Notes under the pieces: model-generated | Databases searched by the model: none | Seen by the model: only the letters and a program-made list of their open reading frames with translations | Told to the model about the DNA's origin: nothing | Shown here: positions 11,552-19,321 of the stretch, piece after piece | How positions within the stretch are numbered: position 1 is the stretch's first letter | Layout of the letters: each line of letters opens with the position of its first letter | Translations under genes and position numbers: made by a program | Source of the DNA: Rebecca billardiae RCC1528 | Taxonomy: Eukaryota > Haptophyta | Assembly: GCA_965240325.2 (NCBI GenBank) | Contig: OZ251223.1 | Location: forward strand, 62,001-126,000 | Direction of reading: 5' to 3' | DNA length: 64,000 bases

Positions 11552-13267
11552 ATGTCGCTCGACCTGCAGATGACGATGCGGCGCAACGCGGAGGAGATGC
11601 AGCAGTTTTTCACCGGGCTGAACGACTGGGAGGCCGAGATCGAGCGGAAGGACCGCCAGCTGCGCGGCATCGACGACGCGGCGGCGGCGGGCGCGGGTGC
11701 GGCCGGCGCGGCCGACGAGAGCGAGGACGAGGACGAGGCGGCGGCGTTCGCCGAGGCGGCGGCGAACCGCGCGGCGGCGGCTGCGGGCGCGCCCGCCTCC
11801 GACGCGGGGCCCTCCGCGCCCCGCGCGCCCATCAACCACGACCGTTACGCTGTGTGGGACAGCTATGACGCGGAGCGCGAGGCGGCGGCGCTCGACGCGC
11901 AGTCGGCGCAGGAGCTGAAGCGCGAGGCGCGGCGGCGCAAGCGCGAGGCGGCGGAGTCGGCGCGCGCGCGCGCGCTCGCCGAGTCGCGCGCGGCCGAGCT
12001 CCGCGCCGAGGGCAACGCCGCGTTCAACGGCTGCTCGTACGAGGCGGCCGTTCTGCTGTACACTGAGGCGCTGGTGCTCCACCCGAGGGGCGTCGCGGCG
12101 TACGCCAACCGCGCGCTGGCGCTGCTCAAGCTGGGCAAGTGGGAGGAGGCGGAGGAGGACTGCTCCGCCGCGCTGCTCCTCGACGCGCGCCACGCCAAGG
12201 CGCTCCTCCGCCGCGCCGAGGCGCGCGGCGCGCTGCGCGATTACGACGGCGCGGCCGCAGACCTGCGGGCCGTGCTTGAGGTCGAGCCACAGAACGGGGC
12301 GGCGCGGCGCGCGCTGGACGGCGTGCTCAAGGAGGCGGCGGAGGCGCGCGTGCGCGCGGCGAGCAGCGCCGCCGACGCGCGGCGCACGCGCGTGCCCGTC
12401 GCCATCGTGCAGCACGACGCTCGCAACGACGGCGACGCCTTCCTTCGAGCGCTCGAGGCGGCGGGCGCGCTCGGCGGCGGCGGCGGCGCAGTGGCGGCGG
12501 CCGAGGGCTCGGCGAAGCCCTCGGCGAAGGGCGGCGGGGCGGGGGGCGGGCACGACGGCGCGGCGCGGCCGACGGCCGAGCCGAGCGCGGCCGGCTCGCC
12601 CACCCGCCGCGAGCCCGCCGCCGCCGCCGCCGCCGCCGCCGCAGCGGGCGCGCGCGCGGCCGCGGCCTCGCAGCTGCCGCCTCCGCCGAGCAGCCTGGCC
12701 ACTTTTGAGCGCGACTTTGGCAAGCTGCTGGCGCGCAGGCCGGCGGAGCGCATCGCGTACCTGCAGGTGTGTGCGCGCCCGCGTCGGCGTGCGCCGGCTG
12801 AGCGGCGCGTGGCGCCGTGCGCGCGCGGCCCCGCTGCACCGCCCGCCCCGGCTGAGCGCGCGCCCGCGCGCGCTCCCTTCCGTGTGCCCCTCGCCGCTGG
12901 CTCCGCCGCGCCGCGCGCCGCCCCGCCGCAGCGCATCCCCCACGCCGAGCTCGAGGCGCTGCTCTCGCGCGGCTCGCTCTCGCCGGACGTGTGCGGCGTG
13001 CTCGCCGACGTGCTCGGCGCGCTCTGCGAGCACGGCCGCGCGCAGATGGGCGCGGGCGCGCAGGCAACCGTCGCCTCGGCTGCGCGCGGGCTGGCGCGCA
13101 TGCCTCGGCGCGGCCTCGCCATTGCGTTCCTCGAGCCGCCGCAGCGGCGCGCGCTGCACGCGGCCGCCGAGCTCGCGCTGCAGCTCGCGGCCGAGGGCGG
13201 CGCCGACGCAGAGTCGGGCGTGATGCGCGGCCTCGCGACGCTGCGCGAGGAGGTGGCGGCCGTCTAG
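11552..13267 (+). CDS. RPAP3: RPAP3-like TPR co-chaperone of the R2TP complex
   Basis: 516 residues from exons 11552-12766 and 12932-13267. The 165-nt intron is a multiple of three without a stop, so it is easily mistaken for coding sequence; removing it joins YLQ to RIPHAELEALL inside the C-terminal domain. The N terminus (residues ~1-30: LQMTMRRNAEEMQQFF, then WEAEIERKDRQLR) is the RPAP3/SPAG1-type leader, followed by an acidic stretch. One TPR array of about three repeats (residues ~150-265) carries the AEGNAAF and AYANRALALLKLGKWEEAEEDC signatures. After a low-complexity Ala/Pro linker, residues ~385-510 match the RPAP3 C-terminal domain pattern (F..DF..L.....R..YL). Known family role: an HSP90 co-chaperone bridging RUVBL1/2-PIH1 in assembly of RNA polymerases, snoRNPs and PIKKs. 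Animal RPAP3 has two TPR arrays; one here is the shorter layout. Confidence 0.8.
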   Translation: MSLDLQMTMRRNAEEMQQFFTGLNDWEAEIERKDRQLRGIDDAAAAGAGAAGAADESEDEDEAAAFAEAAANRAAAAAGAPASDAGPSAPRAPINHDRYAVWDSYDAEREAAALDAQSAQELKREARRRKREAAESARARALAESRAAELRAEGNAAFNGCSYEAAVLLYTEALVLHPRGVAAYANRALALLKLGKWEEAEEDCSAALLLDARHAKALLRRAEARGALRDYDGAAADLRAVLEVEPQNGAARRALDGVLKEAAEARVRAASSAADARRTRVPVAIVQHDARNDGDAFLRALEAAGALGGGGGAVAAAEGSAKPSAKGGGAGGGHDGAARPTAEPSAAGSPTRREPAAAAAAAAAAGARAAAASQLPPPPSSLATFERDFGKLLARRPAERIAYLQVCARPRRRAPAERRVAPCARGPAAPPAPAERAPARAPFRVPLAAGSAAPRAAPPQRIPHAELEALLSRGSLSPDVCGVLADVLGALCEHGRAQMGAGAQATVASAARGLARMPRRGLAIAFLEPPQRRALHAAAELALQLAAEGGADAESGVMRGLATLREEVAAV

Positions 13268-13838
13268 CCCCCGCCTGCATGCTGACTGATGGCACTGATG
13301 TCAGTGACGATCGTCACCATTCGTCGATTCGACCCATTCCCGATGTGCGCGTGGCGGCGCACGCGCCCGCGCGCCGCCGCCGAGGCTGCGCAGGCAGCGC
13401 CGCAGCGACAGCGCGTATCACGACGCGCGCGCCCGACTCCGCGGCGGCGCCGCCCTCGGCGCGGCGGCACTGTACCGGCGCGGACCGTCACCGTGCGCGC
13501 CGGGCGGTCGTTGACGTTGTTAATTGTATTATATATATATATATAATATATTAATAGTACGTTATTAGCTAGATGCTGATGAATTATAATATATATATAT
13601 ATATTATGACTAGCATCATATATATATATGTATATATAGTTATAATGATGTTGATGACGCGGCATCAGCAGTAGCAGCGCAGCATACCGCGGCGGGGCGG
13701 GCGGCGGCCCGTTGCCACTGTTGCCAGCGCGCGGCCGCGGGCCTCCGCATCACGGTTGCCCCGCCCCCTGCCCCTGGCCCTGTGCTGCGCGCATGTGCGC
13801 GGGCCACCAGACCCCGCTGCCGCCCCGCGGCCGGCCAG
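13268..13838. other. Convergent 3' intergenic region with AT-rich palindromic tract
   Basis: The region lies between the stop codons of two convergent genes. Bases 13520-13640 contain several short self-complementary AT tracts (TATATATATATATAATATA-type) in an otherwise GC-rich context. Similar AT tracts follow or flank other genes in this window, so it may act in 3' end formation, but no terminator can be defined. Confidence 0.5.
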
Positions 13839-14726
13839 TCACGCCGCGCGCACAAACGCAAAGGTGCCCATCGTCGTCCCCGGGCTGTCTTGGGCCGCTT
13901 CCACCGACGGGGCCCCGCCCGCGCCGGGCGGCGCGCTCGGCGGCGGCGGAGGCGGCGCGGCCTGAGCCAGCAGCAGCTCCCCGTCGCAGAAGAGCGTCCG
14001 CAGCACGGACTCTGACTCGCCCAGCAGCGCGCCGGACGGGAAGGCGACGGTGTCGATCAGCTCGAAGAGCGGCCCGCCGAGCAGCACCTCCCCCGTCTGC
14101 CCGCCGCGCGAGAGGTCGGGCAGCACCGCCCGCAGCGACGAGCCGAGAACCTTTGTGGAAGACACGCGCACGCTGAACTGGGCGGCTGCGGCCGCGCCTG
14201 CCTGCGCGCTCGGCGCGGTGGGCGCGATGGCGGGCTCGAGGCTCGCCTCGGTGCGCACGGTGCCGCGGAGCTCGGCGGGCAGGCCGGGCAGCAGCCCGAC
14301 CACCAGCTCCACCTCCGAGCGCAGCGAGCCCTCGCCCACCGTCCAGCGCGTGCGCCCGATCTCACCGACGCGCGTCGCAAGCCGGTGCGCCAGCAGGTTC
14401 CGATCGGCGGCGCCGGGGCGGAAGCCGTCGAGGGCGGCGCCGAGCGCCATGAAGAAGGGGCTCGCGCGGAAGGGGGGCACGTCTGAGAATACCAGCTCCC
14501 ACTCGCCCAGCGCGCGCTCGCGCAGCGTCGCGGCGTCCACGGCCTCGGCCGCGCTCCCGAGCTGCGCAAACGCAGAGCGAGCGCTCGCGAGCTCGGCCGC
14601 CGTCGCGGCCTGGCCGCGGTTCGTCAGCGCGCCGAGGCGCGTGAGCACGCGCTTCGACTCGGACACCGAGCCGATGCTACTCGCGCGCACGACATAGGCG
14701 CACGCGACGAGCACGCGTAGGCGCAT
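13839..14726 (-). CDS. Plastid-lipid-associated protein / fibrillin
   Basis: Intronless, 295 residues, with the PAP/fibrillin family pattern: an N-terminal helical stretch (ESKRVLTRLGALTNRG...), then the lipocalin-like core opening with ALGEWELVFSDVPPFR (family L.G.WEL.YS) and ending with the conserved closing strand LRTLFCDGELLLAQA. Known role: fibrillins bind lipophilic molecules in plastoglobules and thylakoids and support plastid lipid metabolism and stress responses. The ATG at 14726 gives an N terminus MRLRVLVACAYVVRASS that looks like an ER signal peptide, as needed for bipartite targeting to a secondary plastid. An in-frame ATG at 14768 would mask that signal and I regard it as less likely. 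The transposable element at 14822-19321 ends about 100 bp upstream, on the same strand. Confidence 0.8.
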   Translation of the reverse strand: MRLRVLVACAYVVRASSIGSVSESKRVLTRLGALTNRGQAATAAELASARSAFAQLGSAAEAVDAATLRERALGEWELVFSDVPPFRASPFFMALGAALDGFRPGAADRNLLAHRLATRVGEIGRTRWTVGEGSLRSEVELVVGLLPGLPAELRGTVRTEASLEPAIAPTAPSAQAGAAAAAQFSVRVSSTKVLGSSLRAVLPDLSRGGQTGEVLLGGPLFELIDTVAFPSGALLGESESVLRTLFCDGELLLAQAAPPPPPPSAPPGAGGAPSVEAAQDSPGTTMGTFAFVRAA

Positions 14727-14821
14727 GATGCGAAGATTCCTCGTCGGCGCAACGATGCACGACGCCATCGCGTTCGTCTTGGACGTGGGGTCAAGTGGGG
14801 CCACCCGTCCCAGAAAGCCCG

Positions 14822-14849
14822 TGAGCCCGTCTTCGGCTCAGCGGGCTCA
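14822..14849. other. Hairpin at the element 3' boundary
   Basis: TGAGCCCG (14822-14829) and CGGGCTCA (14842-14849) form a perfect 8-bp stem with a 12-nt loop, directly abutting the outer 50-bp repeat. It may be the element's 3' end, a transcript terminator or processing signal, or host sequence at the target. Confidence 0.5.
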
Positions 14850-14899
14850 TGGGGCCGCCAGACGTCACGGGGGGCCGGGCGGCGAGACAGCGCCCGCCC
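14850..14899 (-). repeat. 50-bp repeat, outer copy (B2)
   Basis: Second copy of the 50-bp repeat, 621 bp from the first, at the 3' boundary of the element on the minus strand and next to the 14822-14849 hairpin. Confidence 0.95.
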
Positions 14900-14964
14900 C
14901 CACGCGGACGCTGACTCAAGCCGCACCCTGCCCCGGCGCGGCGATCCAACGCCGAGGGAGGGCG

Positions 14965-15402
14965 GGCGGGAGGCGGAGGAGCGCAGCTGGTTGTCCGTGC
15001 GGCTGCTCGGCGCCAAGCGTGGCCCGTCGGCTGGGTTTGGTAGTCGGGCGGCGGTCCGGTCGGCGGTCGGGCAGGGCGAGGTGCGCCGTGCGGTCGGGCG
15101 GGAAAGCGGACGGCTGCTGGGCGAAACTCGCTCCTGTTCGCCAAAGCCGGTCACTGCCCGTCAACTCCCGGCGCGCGCTCACTTTTCTGCGGTCCGCGCC
15201 AAAAGCGAGCTGCCACACGCTCGGAACGCTGTCCGGGGGCGCGCTGCGAGCTCCGAGCTCCGAGCCCGTCCGGGCGGGGGTGCGGTCGGAGGGGCGCTGG
15301 AGGAGGGTATCGGGCGGCGGCGAAGCGGCGCCGGCAGTCATAACGCGATAACCGCCGCAGACTGCCAAACCCGCCACTCCAGTCGCGTCGGCCATCGCCC
15401 CA
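14965..15402 (-). repeat. 438-bp repeat, inner copy (A2)
   Basis: Second copy of the 438-bp repeat. It lies between the two 50-bp repeats, which gives the split-repeat order. It should carry the cis signals for expression or circular-intermediate formation if the element follows the PAT/Ngaro model (inference). Confidence 0.95.
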
Positions 15403-15426
15403 TAACCGCGCGCGTCGCGCTCCGCC

Positions 15427-17595
15427 TTATGGCGGTCCGGTGTTTACGTTGGGCGGCTGCCTAGCTTGCCTGGGGCCGCCAGACGTCACGGGGGGCCGGG
15501 CGGCGAGACAGCGCCCGCCCACAGGGGCGCAGCGCCAGGCGCCACGCCGGCATGGGCGGCGTCGGCCGGCGCGGTCGAGGCCAGGCCCGGCCCCGACCCC
15601 CAGAGACGCTGCGCCCGGCCACGCCCCGACGCACGCCGTCAGCGCCAAGCGCGTGCCGTCGGGCGGGGCAGCTCCCGGGAAGTACGTGCGGGGCGCAGGC
15701 CCCGCCCACCGCCCCGCAGCGGTGATCTCGGCCGCGGGAAGCCCCAGGAACGGCCAGCGTCGCCACGGCCGAGCGTCGAACCGAGTTGGCGCCAACACAC
15801 GTTGTGGGAGCCCCAGCGCCCGACACTCATCGTGCAGCCACGCCAGATACGCCGCGCGAAAGCCTCGCACGCGCGCCAACCCGCCCGGTGTCGGCCGTCG
15901 ACGGCGGGCAGCACCCCGAGCTCCGCGAAGCGACGTCCAGCCAGCGTGCGTAGCCCTGAATCGCCATGCGCCCCTTGGACCTTGGACGCGAAGGGCGAAG
16001 CGCCGAAGCCCGCTGTCCGGCTGTGGCAAACCGCCGGGCCGCCTGCGCTGTGGGAGCGATGGCGGCCGGTGGAAGCGGCGGGGAGTAGGCGACGCACGCC
16101 GCGCGAACGAGGACGGTCGCGCGGCACGCGAGCGACGGCGGACGCGCCGCGGATGATCGGCGCGCACGCATGACGATCGGCGCATGATGATCGGCGCGCG
16201 CGCATGATCGGCGCATGATGATCGGCGCGCGCGCATGATGATCGGCGCGCGCGCATGATGATCGGCGCGCGCGCATGATGATCGGCGCATGATGATCGGC
16301 GCGGGCGCATGATCGGCGCATGATCGGCGCATGATGATCGGCGCGCGCGCGTGATCGGCGCATGATGATCGGCGCGGGCGCATGATCGGCGCATGATCGG
16401 CGCGTGATGATCGGCGCGCGCGCATGATCGGCGCATGATCGGCGCATGATGATCGGCGCGGGCGCATGATCGGCGCATGATCGGCGCATGATCGGCGCAT
16501 GATCGGCGCATGATCGGCGCATGATGATCGGCGCGCGCGCATGATCGGCGCATGATGATCGGCGCGGGCGCATGATCGGCGCATGATCGGCGCATGATCG
16601 GCGCATGATGATCGGCGCGCGCGCATGATCGGCGCATGATGATCGGCGCGGGCGCATGATCGGCGCATGATCGGCGCATGATCGGCGCATGATCGGCGCA
16701 TGATCGGCGCATGATGATCGGCGCGCGCGCATGATCGGCGCATGATGATCGGCGCGCGCGCATGATGATCGGCGCATGACGATCGGCGCGCGCGCATGAT
16801 CGGCGCAAGATGACCGGCGCGCGCGCATGATGATCGGCGCGCGCGCATGATGATCGGCGTGCGCGCGTGATGATCGGCGCGCGCGCATGATGCTCGGCGC
16901 ATGTTGACCGGCGCGCGCGCATGATGAGCGGCGCGGACGGTGGCGCGCGGCGCCGCCACCCGCCGCCGCGGCGTCGAAGGCAGCAGCAGCGAACGCCGAT
17001 GGTTCTGCGCAGACGGTTGGCCGCCGGCCGACCGGTACGCGGCGAACAGCGGGCACGCCGCCGCGGAGCAGTCGCCGAATAGCTGGTGCCGTAGGCAGCC
17101 GTGCGCGCGGAAGACGCGGTGGTTGGCCTCCGAGAGCAGGGGCCGCCCGCTCGCGTCGCACACACCCCCGTACCGCGCCAGCTCGCGCGCCAGCGTCAGC
17201 GGCGGCACGCCCCCCGCAGAGGCGGCGCCCGGGAACGGTTGCGGCAGCGTCCGCGGCGGCCCGCCTGGCGGCGGGGGCGGCGGGCCGGGAGGCGGCGCCT
17301 GCGGCCCCGGCGGGTACGGCGCCGGTGTGTACGGCGCCGGCCCGGGCGCCCAGGCCGAACCCGCCGGCGGCACGTACGTGAGCGCGAGCGGCGCGGGCCC
17401 GGGCTGCGCCCCCTTACCGGCGGCGCCGGCGGGGCCGGCGCTGCCGCCTGCAGCCCCTGCGGGTACGGCGCCGGCGGGCACAGCGCCGGGCGGGGCGCCC
17501 AGGACGATCCTGCCGAGGGTGCGCACGTGAACGAGAGCGGCACGGGCCCGTGCGGCGCCACCTGCATCGGCGCCGACCACGACCAGCAGCCCCAC
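15427..17595 (-). CDS. Element ORF2 frame: Cys/His finger, repeat array, recombinase-like C terminus
   Basis: This frame overlaps ORF1 in another phase. It has a Pro-rich segment related to the ORF1 tail, then a Cys/His-rich block (about 17030-17165: VCDASGRPLL ... HGCLRHQLFGDCSAAACPLF) resembling a zinc-binding finger. The frame next runs through the 11-bp tandem array (16153-16935), which is stop-free in all three minus frames. After the array a coding-like stretch contains GLPAAEITAAGRWAGPAPRTYF (encoded at about 15670-15745). That resembles the end of tyrosine recombinases (GrW.S....Y, with the catalytic Tyr); the upstream His-x-x-Arg box is not recognisable. I read this as a fragment left after internal deletion, so a working protein is doubtful. 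The frame ends beyond the inner 50-bp repeat. Confidence 0.35.
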   Translation of the reverse strand: MGLLVVVGADAGGAARARAALVHVRTLGRIVLGAPPGAVPAGAVPAGAAGGSAGPAGAAGKGAQPGPAPLALTYVPPAGSAWAPGPAPYTPAPYPPGPQAPPPGPPPPPPGGPPRTLPQPFPGAASAGGVPPLTLARELARYGGVCDASGRPLLSEANHRVFRAHGCLRHQLFGDCSAAACPLFAAYRSAGGQPSAQNHRRSLLLPSTPRRRVAAPRATVRAAHHARAPVNMRRASCARADHHARTPIIMRARRSSCARAGHLAPIMRARRSSCADHHARAPIIMRRSCARADHHAPIMRRSCADHAPIMRRSCARADHHAPIMRARRSSCADHAPIMRRSCARADHHAPIMRARRSSCADHAPIMRRSCADHAPIMRPRRSSCADHAPIMRARRSSRADHAPIMRPRRSSCADHARAPIIMRRSCADHAPAPIIMRRSSCARADHHARAPIIMRARRSSCADHARAPIIMRRSSCVRADHPRRVRRRSRAARPSSFARRASPTPRRFHRPPSLPQRRRPGGLPQPDSGLRRFALRVQGPRGAWRFRATHAGWTSLRGARGAARRRRPTPGGLARVRGFRAAYLAWLHDECRALGLPQRVLAPTRFDARPWRRWPFLGLPAAEITAAGRWAGPAPRTYFPGAAPPDGTRLALTACVGAWPGAASLGVGAGPGLDRAGRRRPCRRGAWRCAPVGGRCLAARPPVTSGGPRQARQPPNVNTGPP
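15471..15520 (-). repeat. 50-bp repeat, inner copy (B1)
   Basis: Begins TGGGGCCGCCAGACGTCACG on the plus strand and matches 14850-14899 without a difference over 50 bp; flanks beyond it do not match. It sits at the 3' end of the element's open frames. Confidence 0.95.
16153..16935. repeat. Short-period tandem array (CGCATGATCGG family)
   Basis: About 780 bp of units built on the 11-mer CGCATGATCGG, with variants of 14 bp (ATGATG duplicated) and 20 bp (extra GCGCGC). Copies are less regular at both ends. The minus strand has no stop codon in any frame of the unit, so three overlapping long frames cross it. It lies inside the mobile element, between the finger-like and recombinase-like coding remnants. 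Confidence 0.95.
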
Positions 17596-18875
17596 TCCGC
17601 TGCGCCGGGCGCCGCCCCGCCAAAGCCGGGCGACAGGTCCTGCACCATCAGCGACGGCGGCGGCGGCGGAATCGGCATGCTCCCACCGTAGACGCGCATC
17701 AGCGGGCGCATGGCAAACTTGTCATGGAAGGGGTTGTCGTTCTTGTAGCAGGCGAAGAACGGCTCCCGCCCGCCACCGATGCTCGCCACCAGCGCCGCCA
17801 CGCCCGAGCGCGCGTCGAGCACCCGCCCGAGGCTCTCCGAGAATTCAGAGTGGAACTGTGCCGCCGCCCGCCAGTCGCGCGCCTCAGCGAGCTGCATCAC
17901 GAAGCCCCTGTACTCGCGCAGCACCTCGGCGTCACCCGCGCGCGTGCAGAAGCCCTCGGCCTGCTCGACGAGCAGTATGAAGTGGAGCTGGCTGAGGAGC
18001 TGGTAGGCCTCGCGCAGCTCGCCCTTCGTGTTGAAGTAGACGCTTCGATCGACCTGCGCGTGCGGCACCTCAGCCATGTTGAAGGACTCCCAGACGACCG
18101 AACCCGCCGCGTTCGCCGGCACGCCCAAGCCGCGCCGCATGGACGAAAACGCCCCGCGAGCCGGGAAGCTCGGCCTCCCCCCCCCGGTCCCACGGAGTTG
18201 GCCGCCCGCGCCGCCCGCGAGCGCGCAAGCGTTCGCGAACTCGTGCGCGGCCCCCGCAAGGAAGCCAGCCCCACCGAAGGGGACGGGATGCGGCACGAGC
18301 GAGCTGGGCGGGGCGAGGGGCGCCGCCGCGTCCGGCGCCGGCCGGACGCCCCAGGGCGGCGGCCGCGGCGGCGGGACAGAGGTGGGCCCCGTCGGTGCGC
18401 CGTCGGCGGGCGGCGCGCCCGAGTGGCCACCGACCGCCCCATCACCCGCACCGTTGCCGTGGACGCCGCGAAGGAAGTCAGTGAGGCTGTTCGCGAGGTC
18501 GGGTGGTAGGCCAGTCGGAATGCCCGGCTGGCCAGCGGGCGCGGCCGGGGGGGCGGGTGCCTGCGGCTGCGCAGCAGCCGCCGTCGACGCGGCGCCGGCC
18601 GCTCGCCCGGGCGCGGGCGCGGGAGCAGCCCCCGCCGTCGTCCTGGCACCGGCCGCCGGCGCGGTCGCGGGCGGCGGCTGGACCGGCAGCGGGCCGAGCT
18701 GCTGCACCGGCGCGGCAGGCGGCAGGGTACTTGCTTGGCGGCCACCCGCGCGCCCACCCCGGCCCCGACCGCGGCCCCCGCCGCCGCGCCCACGAGCGCC
18801 GAGGACCTGCTGGTTGACGACGGCCGCTGCCGCCGCGCGGCGCCGCGACACGCGTTGGACTGCAGGCACCGCCAT
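17196..18875 (-). CDS. Element ORF1, Gag-like (N-terminal part)
   Basis: The ATG at 18875 lies just inside the 438-bp repeat. The product starts with a basic leader and an RGG-type stretch (GRGRGGGGRGRGRGG, residues ~27-45), then a long Pro/Ala/Gly linker. A compact predicted-helical domain follows at roughly residues 270-400 (KGELREAYQLLSQLHFILLV ... EYRGFVMQLAEARDWRAAAQ), and then a Pro-rich tail. This order (basic RNA-binding leader, helical capsid-like domain, Pro-rich tail) fits a retroelement Gag, but no family match can be claimed by eye. The end of this frame is not its natural end: a second copy of its WAP..PAPYP tail motif continues in the overlapping frame (next entry), so a frameshift or intron probably joins them. 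Confidence 0.45.
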   Translation of the reverse strand: MAVPAVQRVSRRRAAAAAVVNQQVLGARGRGGGGRGRGRGGRAGGRQASTLPPAAPVQQLGPLPVQPPPATAPAAGARTTAGAAPAPAPGRAAGAASTAAAAQPQAPAPPAAPAGQPGIPTGLPPDLANSLTDFLRGVHGNGAGDGAVGGHSGAPPADGAPTGPTSVPPPRPPPWGVRPAPDAAAPLAPPSSLVPHPVPFGGAGFLAGAAHEFANACALAGGAGGQLRGTGGGRPSFPARGAFSSMRRGLGVPANAAGSVVWESFNMAEVPHAQVDRSVYFNTKGELREAYQLLSQLHFILLVEQAEGFCTRAGDAEVLREYRGFVMQLAEARDWRAAAQFHSEFSESLGRVLDARSGVAALVASIGGGREPFFACYKNDNPFHDKFAMRPLMRVYGGSMPIPPPPPSLMVQDLSPGFGGAAPGAAEWGCWSWSAPMQVAPHGPVPLSFTCAPSAGSSWAPRPALCPPAPYPQGLQAAAPAPPAPPVRGRSPGPRRSRSRTCRRRVRPGRPGRRRTHRRRTRRGRRRRLPARRPRRQAGRRGRCRNRSRAPPLRGACRR

Positions 18876-18883
18876 GTCGGGAC

Positions 18884-19321
18884 GGCGGGAGGCGGAGGAG
18901 CGCAGCTGGTTGTCCGTGCGGCTGCTCGGCGCCAAGCGTGGCCCGTCGGCTGGGTTTGGTAGTCGGGCGGCGGTCCGGTCGGCGGTCGGGCAGGGCGAGG
19001 TGCGCCGTGCGGTCGGGCGGGAAAGCGGACGGCTGCTGGGCGAAACTCGCTGCTGTTCGCCAAAGCCGGTCACTGCCCGTCAACTCCCGGCGCGCGCTCA
19101 CTTTTCTGCGGTCCGCGCCAAAAGCGAGCTGCCACACGCTCGGAACGCTGTCCGGGGGCGCGCTGCGAGCTCCGAGCTCCGAGCCCGTCCGGGCGGGGGT
19201 GCGGTCGGAGGGGCGCTGGAGGAGGGTATCGGGCGGCGGCGAAGCGGCGCCGGCAGTCATAACGCGATAACCGCCGCAGACTGCCAAACCCGCCACTCCA
19301 GTCGCGTCGGCCATCGCCCCA
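18884..19321 (-). repeat. 438-bp repeat, outer copy (A1)
   Basis: Same as 14965-15402 at a constant offset of 3,919 bp; the only difference I found is C at 15132 against G at 19051. It forms the 5' end of the element on the minus strand, and the first open frame starts 9 bp after it ends. Confidence 0.95.

Larger units (their letters stand above)
14822..19321 (-). mobile_element. Split-direct-repeat element (PAT/Ngaro-like layout), probably non-autonomous
   Basis: Read on the minus strand the order is a 438-bp repeat (19321-18884), open frames (18875-15427), a 50-bp repeat (15520-15471), 68 bp, a second copy of the 438-bp repeat (15402-14965; one mismatch seen), 65 bp, then a second copy of the 50-bp repeat (14899-14850). 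This is A1-ORFs-B1-A2-B2, the split direct repeat arrangement of PAT/Ngaro-type tyrosine-recombinase retroelements. A plain LTR element does not explain the outer 50-bp copy. A hairpin (TGAGCCCG/CGGGCTCA, 14822-14849) adjoins the 3' end. I find no reverse transcriptase, so the copy is probably a deletion derivative. The near-identical repeats imply recent insertion. Confidence 0.6.

Noticed and set aside
11552-13267. Uninterrupted reading of the RPAP3-like gene through 12767-12931
   Set aside because: The frame is open, but the inserted 55 residues are Arg/Pro/Ala-rich and break the C-terminal domain; GT and AG fit an intron of 165 nt.
16153-16935. CRISPR array
   Set aside because: The units are contiguous short repeats without unique spacers, in a eukaryotic element.
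14850-19321. Ordinary LTR retrotransposon
   Set aside because: The 50-bp repeat outside the inner 438-bp copy is not explained by LTRs, and no primer-binding site, target duplication or reverse transcriptase is seen.
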